From positions 11,084,257-11,148,256 of the forward strand of contig NC_077232.1 in assembly GCF_027887165.1 (NCBI RefSeq): 64,000 bases of DNA, given 5' to 3'. Of this stretch, positions 12,109-22,596 are shown piece by piece. Numbering within the stretch: position 1 is the stretch's first letter; the number at the start of each line of letters is the position of its first letter. The DNA is from Monodelphis domestica (Eukaryota; Chordata; Mammalia; Didelphimorphia; Didelphidae). The position numbers and the translations under genes are program-made. A model generated the notes under the pieces. It saw only the letters and a list, made by a program, of their open reading frames with translations. It ran no database searches and was not told the DNA's origin.

Positions 12109-12273
12109 AAGTTTTCTTAAATTTTGGAGTTATTTTGTTGACAGGGAAGACCAAAACACAGATTTCCAATATGTCAATAAAGCTACATCCAAAACCTCAA
12201 AAAAATATGTAAATTTTTTTGACTTCTAAATAGAATTCCTAGAGGATCTCAAAAAGGATTTAAAAATCAAATA

Positions 12274-12474
12274 AGGAGGTCAGTTGGGTAGCTTAATGAA
12301 TTGAGAAGCAGTCCTAGAGTTGGAAGATTCTAGGTTCAAATCTAGCCGTAGATGCTCCCTAGCTGTGTCACAGTGGGCAAGTCACTTATTCCCCATTGCC
12401 TAGCCCTTACCATTCTTTTGTCTTGGATCAAATACACAGTGTTGATTCTAAGAGGGAAGCAAGTGTTTTTGTTT
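12274..12474 (+). repeat. tRNA-derived SINE, near full length
   Basis: An older copy of the same SINE runs from AGGTCAGTTGGGTAGCTTAA through 'ggttcaaatctagcc' (B box), 'gggcaagtcactta' and 'cagtgttgattctaagagg' to a T-rich tail. Confidence 0.7.
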
Positions 12475-12518
12475 TTTTAATGAAATAAGAGAGATAGAAG
12501 AAAAGTTCAGAAATTAAC

Positions 12519-13516
12519 TGTAAACCTCAAAATTTCTTAGACTTATAAATGTTGGAAATTTCACCATTGGGATATTTCATACTTAGAAAATTTCTTACTG
12601 ATAGTCTATTGGAATGTGAACCCCATTGGCATGGGAGGTTCCTCCTACCTTCTTAAGATGACTTTAGGACAGAAACCTTTTGCTGAACAATGGAAAGGAC
12701 TTTGACCTATGCTTAAGCATAGAACAGAAATTTCTTTGAGTCATGATTGATTTTAGAATTGATACAATAGAGATACTTGGAATGACAGAAACAGGTCTTG
12801 GAAATTACAATCTCCACCCTACTCAGTCCTAACAGGATTGAGTAAGGGCTGCAGCCTAGATCAAAATTTAATTATTCCAATCTCTACCCTACTCAGGTTA
12901 ACAGGATTTAAGAAAGGGCTGTAGCAAAGGATCAAAGATTTAATTATTTGAAAATATGACCTTCAACAGACATGTGCAAAGCCAGAGACCTCTGGGCGGT
13001 CCTGGGTTAAGCTAGAGCCTCCATTGGCACAGGGAAATTGATGGACAGGTGATTGGTAGATGTGAGGACTGAGGGGAGGGAACTTGGATGTTTTCCTTAA
13101 GGATAGGGGGGTCTGAAGAGAGGAGGTGGTGGAGGAGTTTGTCGGAGTGGTTGCGGTGTGCTCTGAGAAGCTTGCGCTGAAGGAAGCTGAAGGTGGGGGC
13201 CCCAGAGATTGTTTCTCCATTTTTGGTCACGTGAGTAATAGGGACTGATCTCCTTTCATTGCCCCAGCTATCTAAGGGCTTGGGCCTTTTGGCCCAGCCT
13301 AAACAGAAGGGGTATTTAAGCCCTATTCCCTTCTCTCCCCTTTCTCTCTCCCTCTATCTCTCTATCTCTAATTCCTTTCTTCCTCCTGTTTGTAATTAAA
13401 ACTCCATAAAAGGTTGACGGCTGACTTGAGTTTTCATTAAGGAATTACATAGCTGAATTCCTTGGCGACCTTAAATTAATATATATCAGTCTTTTAAAAG
13501 TGATTTTCTTGTCACA
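12519..13516 (+). repeat. Solo LTR (family X, copy 1)
   Basis: This 998-bp element starts TGTAAACCTC and ends TTCTTGTCACA. TAAC flanks it on both sides (12515-12518 and 13517-13520), a 4-bp target duplication. A TATA-like 'ggggtatttaag' is near 13310 and an ATTAAA-type polyadenylation signal is near 13394. A closely similar element lies at 16411-17376 with a different duplication, so these are independent solo LTRs and not the two ends of one provirus. Confidence 0.78.
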
Positions 13517-13624
13517 TAACTAAGAATGATGTAGGGAAATAATGAAAAAAAAAAAGATTGACATATTGGTAAATAAAGAACAAAAAATATTAAAGGAAAT
13601 AACACCTTAAAAAACAGGATTGTG

Positions 13625-14945
13625 GACTTCCGGTCAAGATGGCGGTTTAGAAGCAGCAAAAGTTCAGACCTCTGAAAACGCTTCCTTACCAATCACAAAC
13701 TGAATGCTCCTAGGGGGCTGAAATTAAAACTTAACAACAGGACAGAGCCGGGGAACCCTCCTTCTGGACTCAAATAAAAAGGGACGTCCCCCCAAAAGAC
13801 AGAATCCTAGAAAACTCAGGTCTAAAGGGGAAGGCAGAAAGAAGGTTGCAGGACCCCTCTCCCCCAACCCAGAGCGCTGAGCCCACAGTAGCAGCGAGAA
13901 CCTCAGGACCGGCAAAGGTGTTCTGAAGGGCGTACCTTGAAAGCAACCTGGGGCAGTCTCGGGGCATCCAATACAGATGGCAGGGAAGCAGCCTGAGAGA
14001 GATGGGGGGGAGCCTATAGCCCCCTGGCTGGGTCCTTCCATTGGTGTCTCACTGGAGGTTTTTGCCTTGGGGCACATCCAGACCAACCCAGCTGAACATA
14101 ATCCCATCAGGAGCCCTGAGAGCTCAAGGAGACCAGGACCCCTCCCCCCTTAGAGTGCAGGGCCCTCTGAAAGGATAGGAACCTCAGGACCAGCAAAGGC
14201 ACTGAGGTACCTTGTGGACAGTGCTGTGCCAGGCTTGGAGCATGGAAGTAAGGCAGCGGAGAAGCAACTGGAGGGAATTGAGAGCAGTAACACCCAAAAT
14301 GCCGTCAGGCAGGGGAGGGCAGACCCTGGGCTTCCCTGGGAAGACAGCGCAGCTGAGGAGAACGGACAATTTGCCTGGGGCTAAAGCCTCAGACCATCAG
14401 ACAGATATACTAAGAGCCAGTCCCCCTCACTCAGATTTCTGACTGGAAAGGGGAAGAAAAACCATAGAGATGGCAAACGGTATAGAAGTGCAAAAGCCTC
14501 CAAACACCAAGAAAAGCAAGGAGAAGGGGTGACTTTGGACACATTTTATGGAGCAAAAATACAAAATACAGAGGAGATAGAAGAGGAAACACAAACAAGT
14601 GCTCCAAAACCTTCCAAAGGAAATGGAAATTCTCCACAAACTCTTGAGGAATTTAAATCTGAAATTATCAAAAAGATGGAAGCCTTCTGGCAGGAAAAAT
14701 GGGAAACAATGTAAAAGGAACTCAGCAATCTGAGAGACCAATATATGCAAATGCAGCAACAGCTTGAAGCCTCAAAAAACAGGTCAGACCAAACTGAAAA
14801 GGAAAACCAGTCTTTAAAGGTCAGAATCAGGCAACTGGAAGACAATGATCTTGCAAGAGCAAGAATTAATAAAGCAAAGTCAAAGGACTAAAGAATTAGA
14901 AGATAACATAAAATATCTCACTGACAAGGTGACAGACCTGTAAAA
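13625..14945 (+). pseudogene. L1-C: L1 5' UTR and truncated ORF1
   Basis: An L1 5' end begins near 13625 with ACTTCCGGTCAAGATGGCGG. A long 5' UTR precedes ORF1-like sequence whose open part is 14529-14714, a coiled-coil N-terminal region. A TAG-type stop follows EKWETM, and further stops and a frameshift occur near 14850-14940. Homology to ORF1 ends about 14950 and jumps to sequence equivalent to the L1-B spacer (about 4180), so the C-terminal half of ORF1 is deleted. Confidence 0.75.
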
Positions 14946-14949
14946 CAGA

Positions 14950-15460
14950 GGAAGGAGGGGAAAATGTAATGTGTAACTCTCAAAAATTGTATGCATCATT
15001 AAAGTAGTAAGAAGAATCATGCATAGGGAAAGTTTGGGGCATCAAGATGATATGGAGAAAGGGGGGATAGAAAGAAAAATGGATGGGGGGGAATTGTTGA
15101 TGGTACTGAGATATACTCCAAGAAATAGAAAAAAACTAAATAGAATAATCTTTCTCATACAAAGACACACATGGGAAGGGGAGGGGAAGAATTCTCCTAT
15201 AAGAAGGAGAGGAAGAGAGTTTTTACTTAAACTTTACTCTCAGTGAAATCAACTCTGAGAGGGAAGAGCATCCAGATCCATTGGGATCTTGAATTTTATC
15301 TTATCCAACAGGATAAGGGAGAAGGGAAAATCAAGGGGGGGAGAGGGGGAGGAGGGAAGACAAAAAGGGAGGGAAGGAGAGGGAGGAGGGGAAGGGAACA
15401 AAAAAGGAGGAGGGTAGAAAGTAGTAGAAAAAAAGTAGTAGAAAAAGTAGTAGAAAAAAA
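14950..15460 (+). other. L1-C inter-ORF spacer with polypurine tract
   Basis: This is collinear with the L1-B spacer: 'catcattaaagtagtaagaag', then 'catagggaaagtttggggcat', then 'cacacatgggaaggggaggg'. It ends in GGGAGGGAAGGAGAGGGAGGAGG-type purine sequence and AGTAGTAGAAAAA repeats. No ORF2 follows; other L1 sequence abuts near 15460. Confidence 0.65.
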
Positions 15461-15469
15461 ATGTTGTGG

Positions 15470-16410
15470 AGCCACATTCAGGATAACCCGAGATTTAACA
15501 GTTTCTAGATTAAAGGAGTAGAGTTCTCAGACTATGATATCCCAGAGGGAAAGGAACTAGGAGTGCAACCAAGAATCACTCATCCAGCAAAACTATAATC
15601 CTTCAGGGCCTTCAATGAAATAGAGGACTTTCAAGTATTTTCAATGAAAAAAACAGAACTGAATAGATAACTTGACTCTCAAATACAAGACTCAAGAGAA
15701 GTATAAAAAGGTAAAGAAGAAAGAAAAATTGTCAGTCTGACAGTGGAGGAGTAGCACTAAGGTCTGTCAGAAATCATAAGGGTTTCAATGAGGTTTAACT
15801 ATTTACATCCCTAACTGAGAAGATGATACCTCTAAATCCAAAGAAATGTATCATTATTAGGGCTGTTAGGAGACGTGTACATAGACAGAGAGTAAGGCCT
15901 GAATCAAATATGATGGGATAATATCTAAAAAAATAAAATTATAGGGTAAGAATGAGGAATGTACTGGGGAAAGGTTAAGGATATTAACCCTTATTATTAA
16001 TTAATTGTTATTCACTAGTACACATTTAATTGATTATTATTAATCAAAGATTTGGGCAACTTATATTACAAAAATGAGACTCAAAAGAGCTTTTACAATG
16101 AAAAGGGAAATGGATGAAATGGGGAGAGTCACATCGGAACCCTACTCTCAGTAGATCTGGCTTCAAAGAAGGAAAAATAAACACAGCCATTTGGTTATAG
16201 AAATGTATCTTATCTTTAGGAAAATAAGGAGGGAAGAGGAAAAGAGAAGGGAGGCAAACAATAGAATGGACCATACACTGGGGAAGATGGTGATAAAAAG
16301 CAAAATACTTTTGATAGGATGAAAGGACAGGAAGAGTGCTATAAACAAGGGGGAAATAGGACAGAGGGCAATCATAATGGTGAAAAAAGCCTCATTTCTC
16401 AGATACATAG
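15470..16410 (+). pseudogene. HAL1-like element, 5' piece: ORF1 C-terminus and spacer
   Basis: Frames at about 15560-15700 read as a decayed L1 ORF1 C-terminal domain ('VQPRITHPAKL', 'FNEIEDFQVFSMKKTELN'), followed by a long purine-rich spacer. The sequence then runs directly into the region found after the LTR at 17381, which equals the C-terminal part of ORF2. Most of ORF2 is absent, the pattern described for half-L1 (HAL1) elements. Assignment to HAL1 is an inference. Confidence 0.55.
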
Positions 16411-17376
16411 TGTAAACCTCAAAATTCCTTAGACTTATAAATGTTGGAAATTTCACCATTGGGATATTTCATACTTGGAAAATTTCTTACTGATAGTCTA
16501 TTGGAATGGGAACCCCATTGGCATGGGAGGTTCCTTCTCTTCCCTTCTTAAGATTACTTTAGGACAGAAACCCTTTGCTGAACAATGGAAAGGACTTTGA
16601 CCTATGCTTGAGCATAGAACAGGAATTTCTTTGAGTCTTGATTGATTTTAGAATTGATACAATGGAGATACTTGGAATCAATCTCCACCCTATTCAGTCC
16701 TAATAGGATTGAGTAAGGGCTGCAGCCTAGATCAAAATTTAATTATTCCAATCTCTACCATACTCAAGTTAACAGGATTTAGAAAGGGCTGTAGCAAAGG
16801 AGTAAAGATTTAATCATTTGAAAATATGACCTTCAACAGACATGTGCAAAAGCCAGAAACCTCTGGGTGGTCCTGGGTTAAGCTAGAGCCTCCATTGGCA
16901 CAGGGAAATTGATGAACAGTGATTGGTAGATGGGAGAACTGGGAGGAGGAACTTGGATGGTTTCCTTAAAGATAGGAGGGTCTGGAGACTGGGGGAGGTT
17001 GAGGAGTTTTGGTCGGGGTGATTGCGGTGGACTCTGAGAAGGCTTGCGCTGAAGGAAGCTGAAGGTGGGGGCCTCTGAGACTGTTTCTCCATTTTGGACA
17101 CGTGAGTAATAGGGACTGATCTCTTTTCTTTGCCCCAGCTATCTAAGGGCTTGGGCCTTTTGGCCCAGCCTAAACAGAAGGGGTATTTAAGCCCTATTCC
17201 CTTCTCTCCCTTTTTCTCTCTCTCTATCTCTAATTCCTTTCTTACTCCTATTGTAATTAAACTCCAAAAAAGGCTGACGGCTGACTTGAGTTTTTCATTT
17301 AGGAATTACATAGCTGAATCCCTTGGCGACCTTAAATTAATATATATCAGTCTTTTAAAGTGATTCCCTTGTAACA
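16411..17376 (+). repeat. Solo LTR (family X, copy 2)
   Basis: This 966-bp element starts TGTAAACCTC and ends CCCTTGTAACA, flanked by ATAG on both sides (16407-16410 and 17377-17380). It is closely similar to 12519-13516 over its whole length, including the TATA-like 'ggtatttaagccc' and the 3' 'cttggcgacc' motif. It splits the HAL1-like element. Confidence 0.78.
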
Positions 17377-17555
17377 ATAGAGAACTGTGTCCAAGGTATA
17401 AAAATACAAGTAATTCTCCAATTGTTAAATGGTCAGAGGATTTGAACAGGCAATTCTCAGATGGAGTGATCATAATTATCTATACTTCAGTGAAAAATGC
17501 TCTAAATCACTCTCAGGGAAATGGAAATGAAAACAACTCTTTTATTTTTTAAACC

Positions 17556-18163
17556 CTTACCTTCTGTCTTAGAACCAATACTATACTGGTTCTAAGGCAG
17601 AAAAGCAGTGGGGGTTAGGCAATGGGGGTAAAGTGACTTGCCCAGGGTCACCTGTCAGAGGTAGAGATCTCAGAGCCTGTCTAGCATTAAGATCTGAGTG
17701 CCCTCTCAGAGGTAGATTACTCAGGCTGTCTAGATAAGGTTTGAGTGCCTTCGCCTTCACCTTCTTTATTCTTAGCATAATAAAACATGTTATTGTGGGC
17801 AATACCATGTTATTAATGATTAGACTGTTCCATGGACCTGGGTGACCTTAGAGCCTTGTCTCCACCTTCTCATTGATGTTTCTCCATCTGTTGTTTTACT
17901 GTCAGTGGGTTTTGCCTTTAAAAAATGTTACCAGCTTGAATTAAAGCACACTCATTCTACCAGCAGTAGATGAGGTCCTTCTGACTCCAATCTTTTTCTC
18001 TGATCTCTCATTTTCCCTGAGGAACTCCTGGTCCTGGTTCTGCCCCCCAGGGGGGCATCTTATAGTCACCCAGCTAGAAAGTGTCTGAGGCCAGATTTGA
18101 ATCTAGAACCTCCCATCTCTGGGCCTGGCTCTCTATCCACTGAGCCACCCAGCTGCCCCCCAA
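17556..18163 (-). repeat. tRNA-derived SINE (reverse), interrupted
   Basis: In reverse orientation, 17556-17652 and 18065-18163 make one SINE: the A/B-box end is at 18163 ('gagccacccagctgcccc') and the poly(A)/3' end at 17556 ('aacccttaccttctgtctta'). A 412-bp insert splits it at 17653-18064. Confidence 0.75.
17653..18064 (+). repeat. Unidentified 412-bp insert in a SINE, probably a short solo LTR
   Basis: GTCACC occurs immediately before (17647-17652) and after (18065-18070), a 6-bp target duplication. The insert starts TGTCAGAGGT. Its end holds the palindrome TGCCCCCCAGGGGGGCA followed by TCTTATA. The first 90 bp contain two imperfect copies of a unit of about 45 bp (cagaggtag...gagtgcc). 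An AATTAAA signal is near 17940. No coding capacity was seen. LTR identity is inferred from size, start and duplication. Confidence 0.5.
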
Positions 18164-18955
18164 AACAATTCCAAGACACTACCTCACACCTAACAGTTTG
18201 ACTATTGAGAGAAAAGGAAAATGATAGTAGTTGGAAAATCGAGACTAATGCACTGTTGGTGGAGTTGTGAACTGATTCAATCACTCCAGAGAACAATTTG
18301 GAGCTAGGTCCAAAGGGCAATGAAACCTATATACACTTAGATCCAACGATACCATTTCTAGGTCTATATCCCAAAGAAAGAAAGAAAAAAGGAAAAGGAT
18401 CTCTTTATAGCAGCTCTTTTTTGTGGTGGCAAAGAATTAAAAAGCGAGGGATTGCTTATCAGTTGGGCAATGGCCAAATAAATTGTGGTATAGGATTGTA
18501 ATAGAATACTGTTGTGCTATAAGGAATGATGAGCAGGATGATTCCATAAATACCTGGAAAGTCTTACATAAAGCACGGCACAGGGAAGTGAACAAAGCCA
18601 GGAGAACATTGTACCAAGGAGCAGTCATATTGCAAAATGAACAACTGGAAATGATCTCATTATTCTCCAGAATACAATGATCTAGGACAATGCCAAAGGG
18701 CTTGTGATGAAAAATGTCATCTGCCTCCACAGAAAGAATTGATGGAGTTTGAATCCAGGCCAGAGTTTACTGAATTTCACTTTCTTCATTTCTTTTGTTC
18801 AAGTTTTCTTCCACAAAAGGACTAATTTAGAAAAATGCTAGACATGATATCTGCCCTCAGTGAGGGCGGAGGCGAATGATGGAGGGAGGGAAAGAATTGG
18901 GAACTAAAAAAAATTTTACATGTAATTTGGAAAAAATAAAATAAAAGAATCAGGA

Positions 18956-19990
18956 AAAAAAAGAATCCCTCTTTTAGCAGAGCTGTCCTGGGCCCTGGAC
19001 TTCTATGCCTTCTAAGATGAACCTATTTTTTATTTGGCTTGAGTATCTTGATTTCTATTTGTGATCTCCTCCATTGTACAAGGGCTGCTCTTGGGCAGAG
19101 GCTGTACTTTTGTTGTTCTTAGCATCCCCAATGCCTGACTTAATAAACAGTGCCTAATATATGCTTGCTGGTGGATTAAATTTGCTTTTTATTTTCCTTT
19201 CAGAGAAGATGGGATATGTTCCTTCCATGTAATTCCCTCCAGGTCAGAGATTAATTAATATTTATACCCAACATCTCCAATGGTAGCAAAGAGAGCTCCG
19301 AGTGTTTATTTAATAAATACTCATTGCATAGAATGTGATGGGATGAAATTGAGCAGGACATTAGAAACTCATCTCCACATCTCTCCACATCAACCACACT
19401 TTCTGTATTTGTGTATGAATCTTAGATTCTTGGGCTCTGAAGGAACCAGTGAAGGCAGCTAGTTCAGCCCATACCTGCTCAAGGAACTATCTAGAAGTTC
19501 TCCAACAAGTAGTTACTCCCTTGGCTGGAAGACCTCCAATGAAAGAGAAGCTTTGCCTCCAAGAGAATATTTGCTTTCAGATGTTCCTCCCTTTAAGGAA
19601 GCAATTCCTTCCAGCCAGCCTCAATCTACCCCTTTGTAACCTCTACACAATGCTTTGAGTTCTTTCTTCTGGGGGCAAACCCAGCAAGTCCAATCCCTCT
19701 TTTACATGAATCTCTAAATACTTTAACACAGCTACCTTGTTGACTCCCACGTCCCAAATTTTCTTTTTTTTCTCAACTAAACACTCACTAGCTCCTTCAC
19801 CGGACCTTCCCATGTCATGATCTCCATTCCTTCCATCACACTGGGGTGCTCAGTCTTGATTCTCTTTAGCTTCCCAGTTACCATTACTCTTCCCTAATTG
19901 GATGTGCCTGAGTAGATGATCTTCTTCATCTCTCTCTGAGCCGAGGATCAAGAAGACGGGATAGAAAGTTCCTCCCAATTGGTGTTACCT
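18956..19990. other. Intergenic; old repeat remnants
   Basis: No gene was recognised. Around 19050-19180 there is an L2-like 3' end ('gcctgacttaataaacagtg', 'gcctaatatatgcttgctgg'). Around 19440-19660 there is a weakly repeat-like stretch that I could not name. Confidence 0.4.
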
Positions 19991-20420
19991 CCTTTAATGG
20001 TTCAGATATTTATAACACCATCTTGTGGTTCACATCACAAGCTTCTAGGTCTGGATTATAAAGTCCTCTAGAACCAGGCTCCAGCAAAACGTTCTCATTG
20101 TAGTGGATATTATATTCCAGCTAAAACGAACACTTTGTCCTTCATATCTGACACCCCATGTCCCATCTCCTTGCTTTTGATCTGTTCCCCCATATTGGGA
20201 ATGCATTCCCTCCTCACCTCCACCTCTTATAATTCCTACTTTGCTTCAAACTCCAAGTGCTATCTTCCTTCAAAATCTCCTTTCCATCTGAGGTTTCAAA
20301 TATTACCTCTTGGTAGATCCTTCATACATGATATCTTGAGCCATTCCCTCTCAGCTGAGCTATAGCCTCATCTATGCCATTACCTCTGAGACACCTCCAG
20401 CACGAGATGTGAAAAGAGAG
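19990..20420 (+). repeat. L2-like LINE remnant
   Basis: The text resembles the degenerate L2 body: short C/T-rich phrases such as 'gctatcttccttcaaaatct' and 'ccatattgggaatgcattcc' in the usual order. No frame is open. Confidence 0.4.
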
Positions 20421-21100
20421 AGTTCTTCTCCTGAAACATTCCCCCTTTTCCTGCTACTTAGAGAAAAGCACATTAGTCATCTCTATCTACTGCAGCCATC
20501 TGCCACCAACAGGGCAGGCAGTGACCTTTGTGGTGCCGGGCCAGCCCACATTGATTGGCACTTGCCCTTGGACATCTTTAAAGACCTGATCCCAAGGCCA
20601 GGGATGACAATTCCTCTTCCTCAGTTACCTTTTGCTCTGCTCACAGTCTAACCTCTCAGTTTTCATCAAAGGGAGCAAGTCTTATGTTAAAGAGCCCCAC
20701 CAAGCTCTCACCATTGTCATCGACTCCAGAGCAATGTCCAAGGAGCCTCAGAAATAGCAGCAGCTCCTGCCCCATATCTGTGGCTCCTCTTCTTGTTCAC
20801 TCCGATGATGGCAGAAGCAACAACTATTGAAAATCCAAAACAACGAAAGTTCTTGCCACCGAAGTCATTGGCACCATCCAAAGATCCAATAACAGAAACA
20901 GATATTTTCTGAATGCCAGTGATATGAAACAAGACTCGTTATTATATCAACTGTGCTGCTACAGCCCTTGGGCCTGTCTATTCTGAAGCTGGAATCTCTA
21001 ACTTATGTTGTCTTTCCTATTATAACATGGTCTCCTAAAGAGTAAGGACTGTCTTGCCTATTCCAAGGACATGGGAAGTGCTTAATAAAAAAATAATTAA
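20421..21100. other. Intergenic; no gene recognised
   Basis: A reverse-strand open frame at 20717-20932 (71 codons) has no recognisable family, splice context or motif. Nothing else coding was seen. Confidence 0.3.
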
Positions 21101-22320
21101 TTAATTAACAAAATAATAAATGATTTTTCATTCATTCACTCATTCATATCCCTTTCGTGCTCTCTCTGGTTCTTCCTTCATCCTTATCTCAGAGTCAATG
21201 AATCCCTTCATCCTATTATTCCCCCCTGTCTACCATTTATTACCTTGCTCCTCTGTTCTCTATCCCTGTCTTAAGCACTCTACTGTACTCTCTTGGACTA
21301 TTGTAGTCAGGTCCTATCTTCTCTTCCCTCTTCCACTTTTGCCTCATTCAACTCCTCTCCTGAACCCTTTGTGGCCATCACTGTGATCCTCCAATTTCCC
21401 CGCTAATCTTCCATTGCTAAACCTAAGATATGCTCATGTCACTAATCTCCAAAGTCCTCCCTGGGTCTGATCTTTGCACCCTAAATCCCTGGTCATTTTG
21501 GGACCAGTTTGGATTTCCAGACCAGTTTGAGATACCCCGAGGGACACTTCTCCAGAAAACCTGGATTCCTCTCTCTCTTTCCTCCAGCCACAACACACAC
21601 TGTCATCGTGTCCCATCCCCTTCCTGGACAGCACTGATTGGGCCAGTGTGATGCTTTGTATCTGTAATATTTTTACCCTGTTATGCTTTGCATGCTCAGG
21701 TTCTTATGTTAAAGGTCACTCAAGTGCTGCCCTCTCCCTGGAGTCTTCTCTGACGTTCCAAGCTTAGTAGTAATGACCTTTCTGTCATACCTCCAATAGC
21801 CCTTGGTAAACTCTTCTCCAATTTATTCTAAAATGATGTGGATTACATCAACTAGGTGGGCATCTTCTACACTTACTAAATCCCCCCACTGGAATCCCCT
21901 ATTAATACAGAGGCTAGAATGTGCTACACGTGGCACCTCTTCTACCATAAAGTACGTCTCTGTCCACAGTAGCAGCTTCATCAAGGCTTACTGAATGGCA
22001 CTGATCTCTTTTTTTTCTCTAGGTTAGTTCCTTGAATCTACCATGATGATATCGAGAGCAATGAACTCTTTTGTCCACTTGCAGGAGGCAGACTGGGACC
22101 GACCACCGCCCATGAGGATGTCCCGCTTTTATGACACCTGCCCAGTTTCTAAGAATCATCTGAAGCCACAAACAGCTTAAGTGGCCAGTCACATCAGAAA
22201 GGCCTTCAGTAAGAGGTCAGGAAAGGACTGGATCCCTAAGGCTTCAGGAAGTGGATTGGCAGTACTCCCCAAGTCATACTGACTGACCTCCTGGCTCCCA
22301 TCACCAGCTTCATTAGCCAC
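21100..22320 (+). repeat. L2-like remnant, left part of duplicated block A
   Basis: L2-like text at about 21150-21800 is followed by sequence with partial similarity to 47.8-48.3 kb ('cacagtagcagcttcatcaa' against 'cacagtagcaactcatcagg'). It forms the left side of the duplicated block that contains the first small secreted-protein gene. Confidence 0.4.
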
Positions 22321-22409
22321 TTCCCTGAATTCCTCACCTCCCAACCTAAGCTTCAGGCCTCAAGGCCAAGTGAAAACAAGGGACACACCCAGAATTGCTT
22401 TGCATTTGA

Positions 22410-22415
22410 TTTATT
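22410..22415 (-). terminator. Gene 1 polyadenylation signal
   Basis: AATAAA on the minus strand, about 107 bp past the stop codon, sits in a segment nearly identical to the gene 2 3' UTR. Confidence 0.65.
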
Positions 22416-22521
22416 GAAGGGAAGCTTTGAAACAGGACCTCAGGATCACAGGCTGTTTCTCTCACTACATTCTACAGGAATTGGGCTCTTGGCTGACAAG
22501 AGGAACAGGAAATCCAGAAGG

Positions 22522-22596
22522 CTAGTTCCATCTTGAGATAGCAGGAGCTTGCTGTCCCCACTTGCTTTTATATTTCTTGTCGAGATCCTTTGCTTC
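22522..22596 (-). CDS. Gene 1 coding exon 3 and stop
   Basis: The acceptor CTCTCTCTGTTTCAG precedes GAAGCAAAGG. Twenty-four codons and a TAG follow, in phase 0 with exon 2. The 3' UTR runs to the AATAAA at 22410-22415. Confidence 0.65.
   Translation of the reverse strand, partial: EAKDLDKKYKSKWGQQAPAISRWN

Larger units (their letters stand above)
17381..18955 (+). pseudogene. HAL1-like element, 3' piece: ORF2 C-terminal remnant
   Basis: Similarity to L1 ORF2 C-terminal sequence and 3' end is clear: 'ctccaattgttaaatggtca', 'cacctcacacctaacagttt', 'ggagttgtgaactgattcaa', 'ttgtggtggcaaagaatt', then the 3' UTR ending near 18955 with AAATAAAATAAAAG. A reverse-orientation SINE (17556-18163), itself containing another insert, interrupts it. 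Confidence 0.75.

Noticed and set aside
12519-17376. One provirus with LTRs at 12.5 and 16.4 kb
   Set aside because: Each LTR has its own flanking 4-bp duplication and the sequence between is L1, with no primer site or retroviral genes.
20717-20932. 71-codon reverse frame as an exon
   Set aside because: No recognised family, no splice sites and no counterpart in block B.
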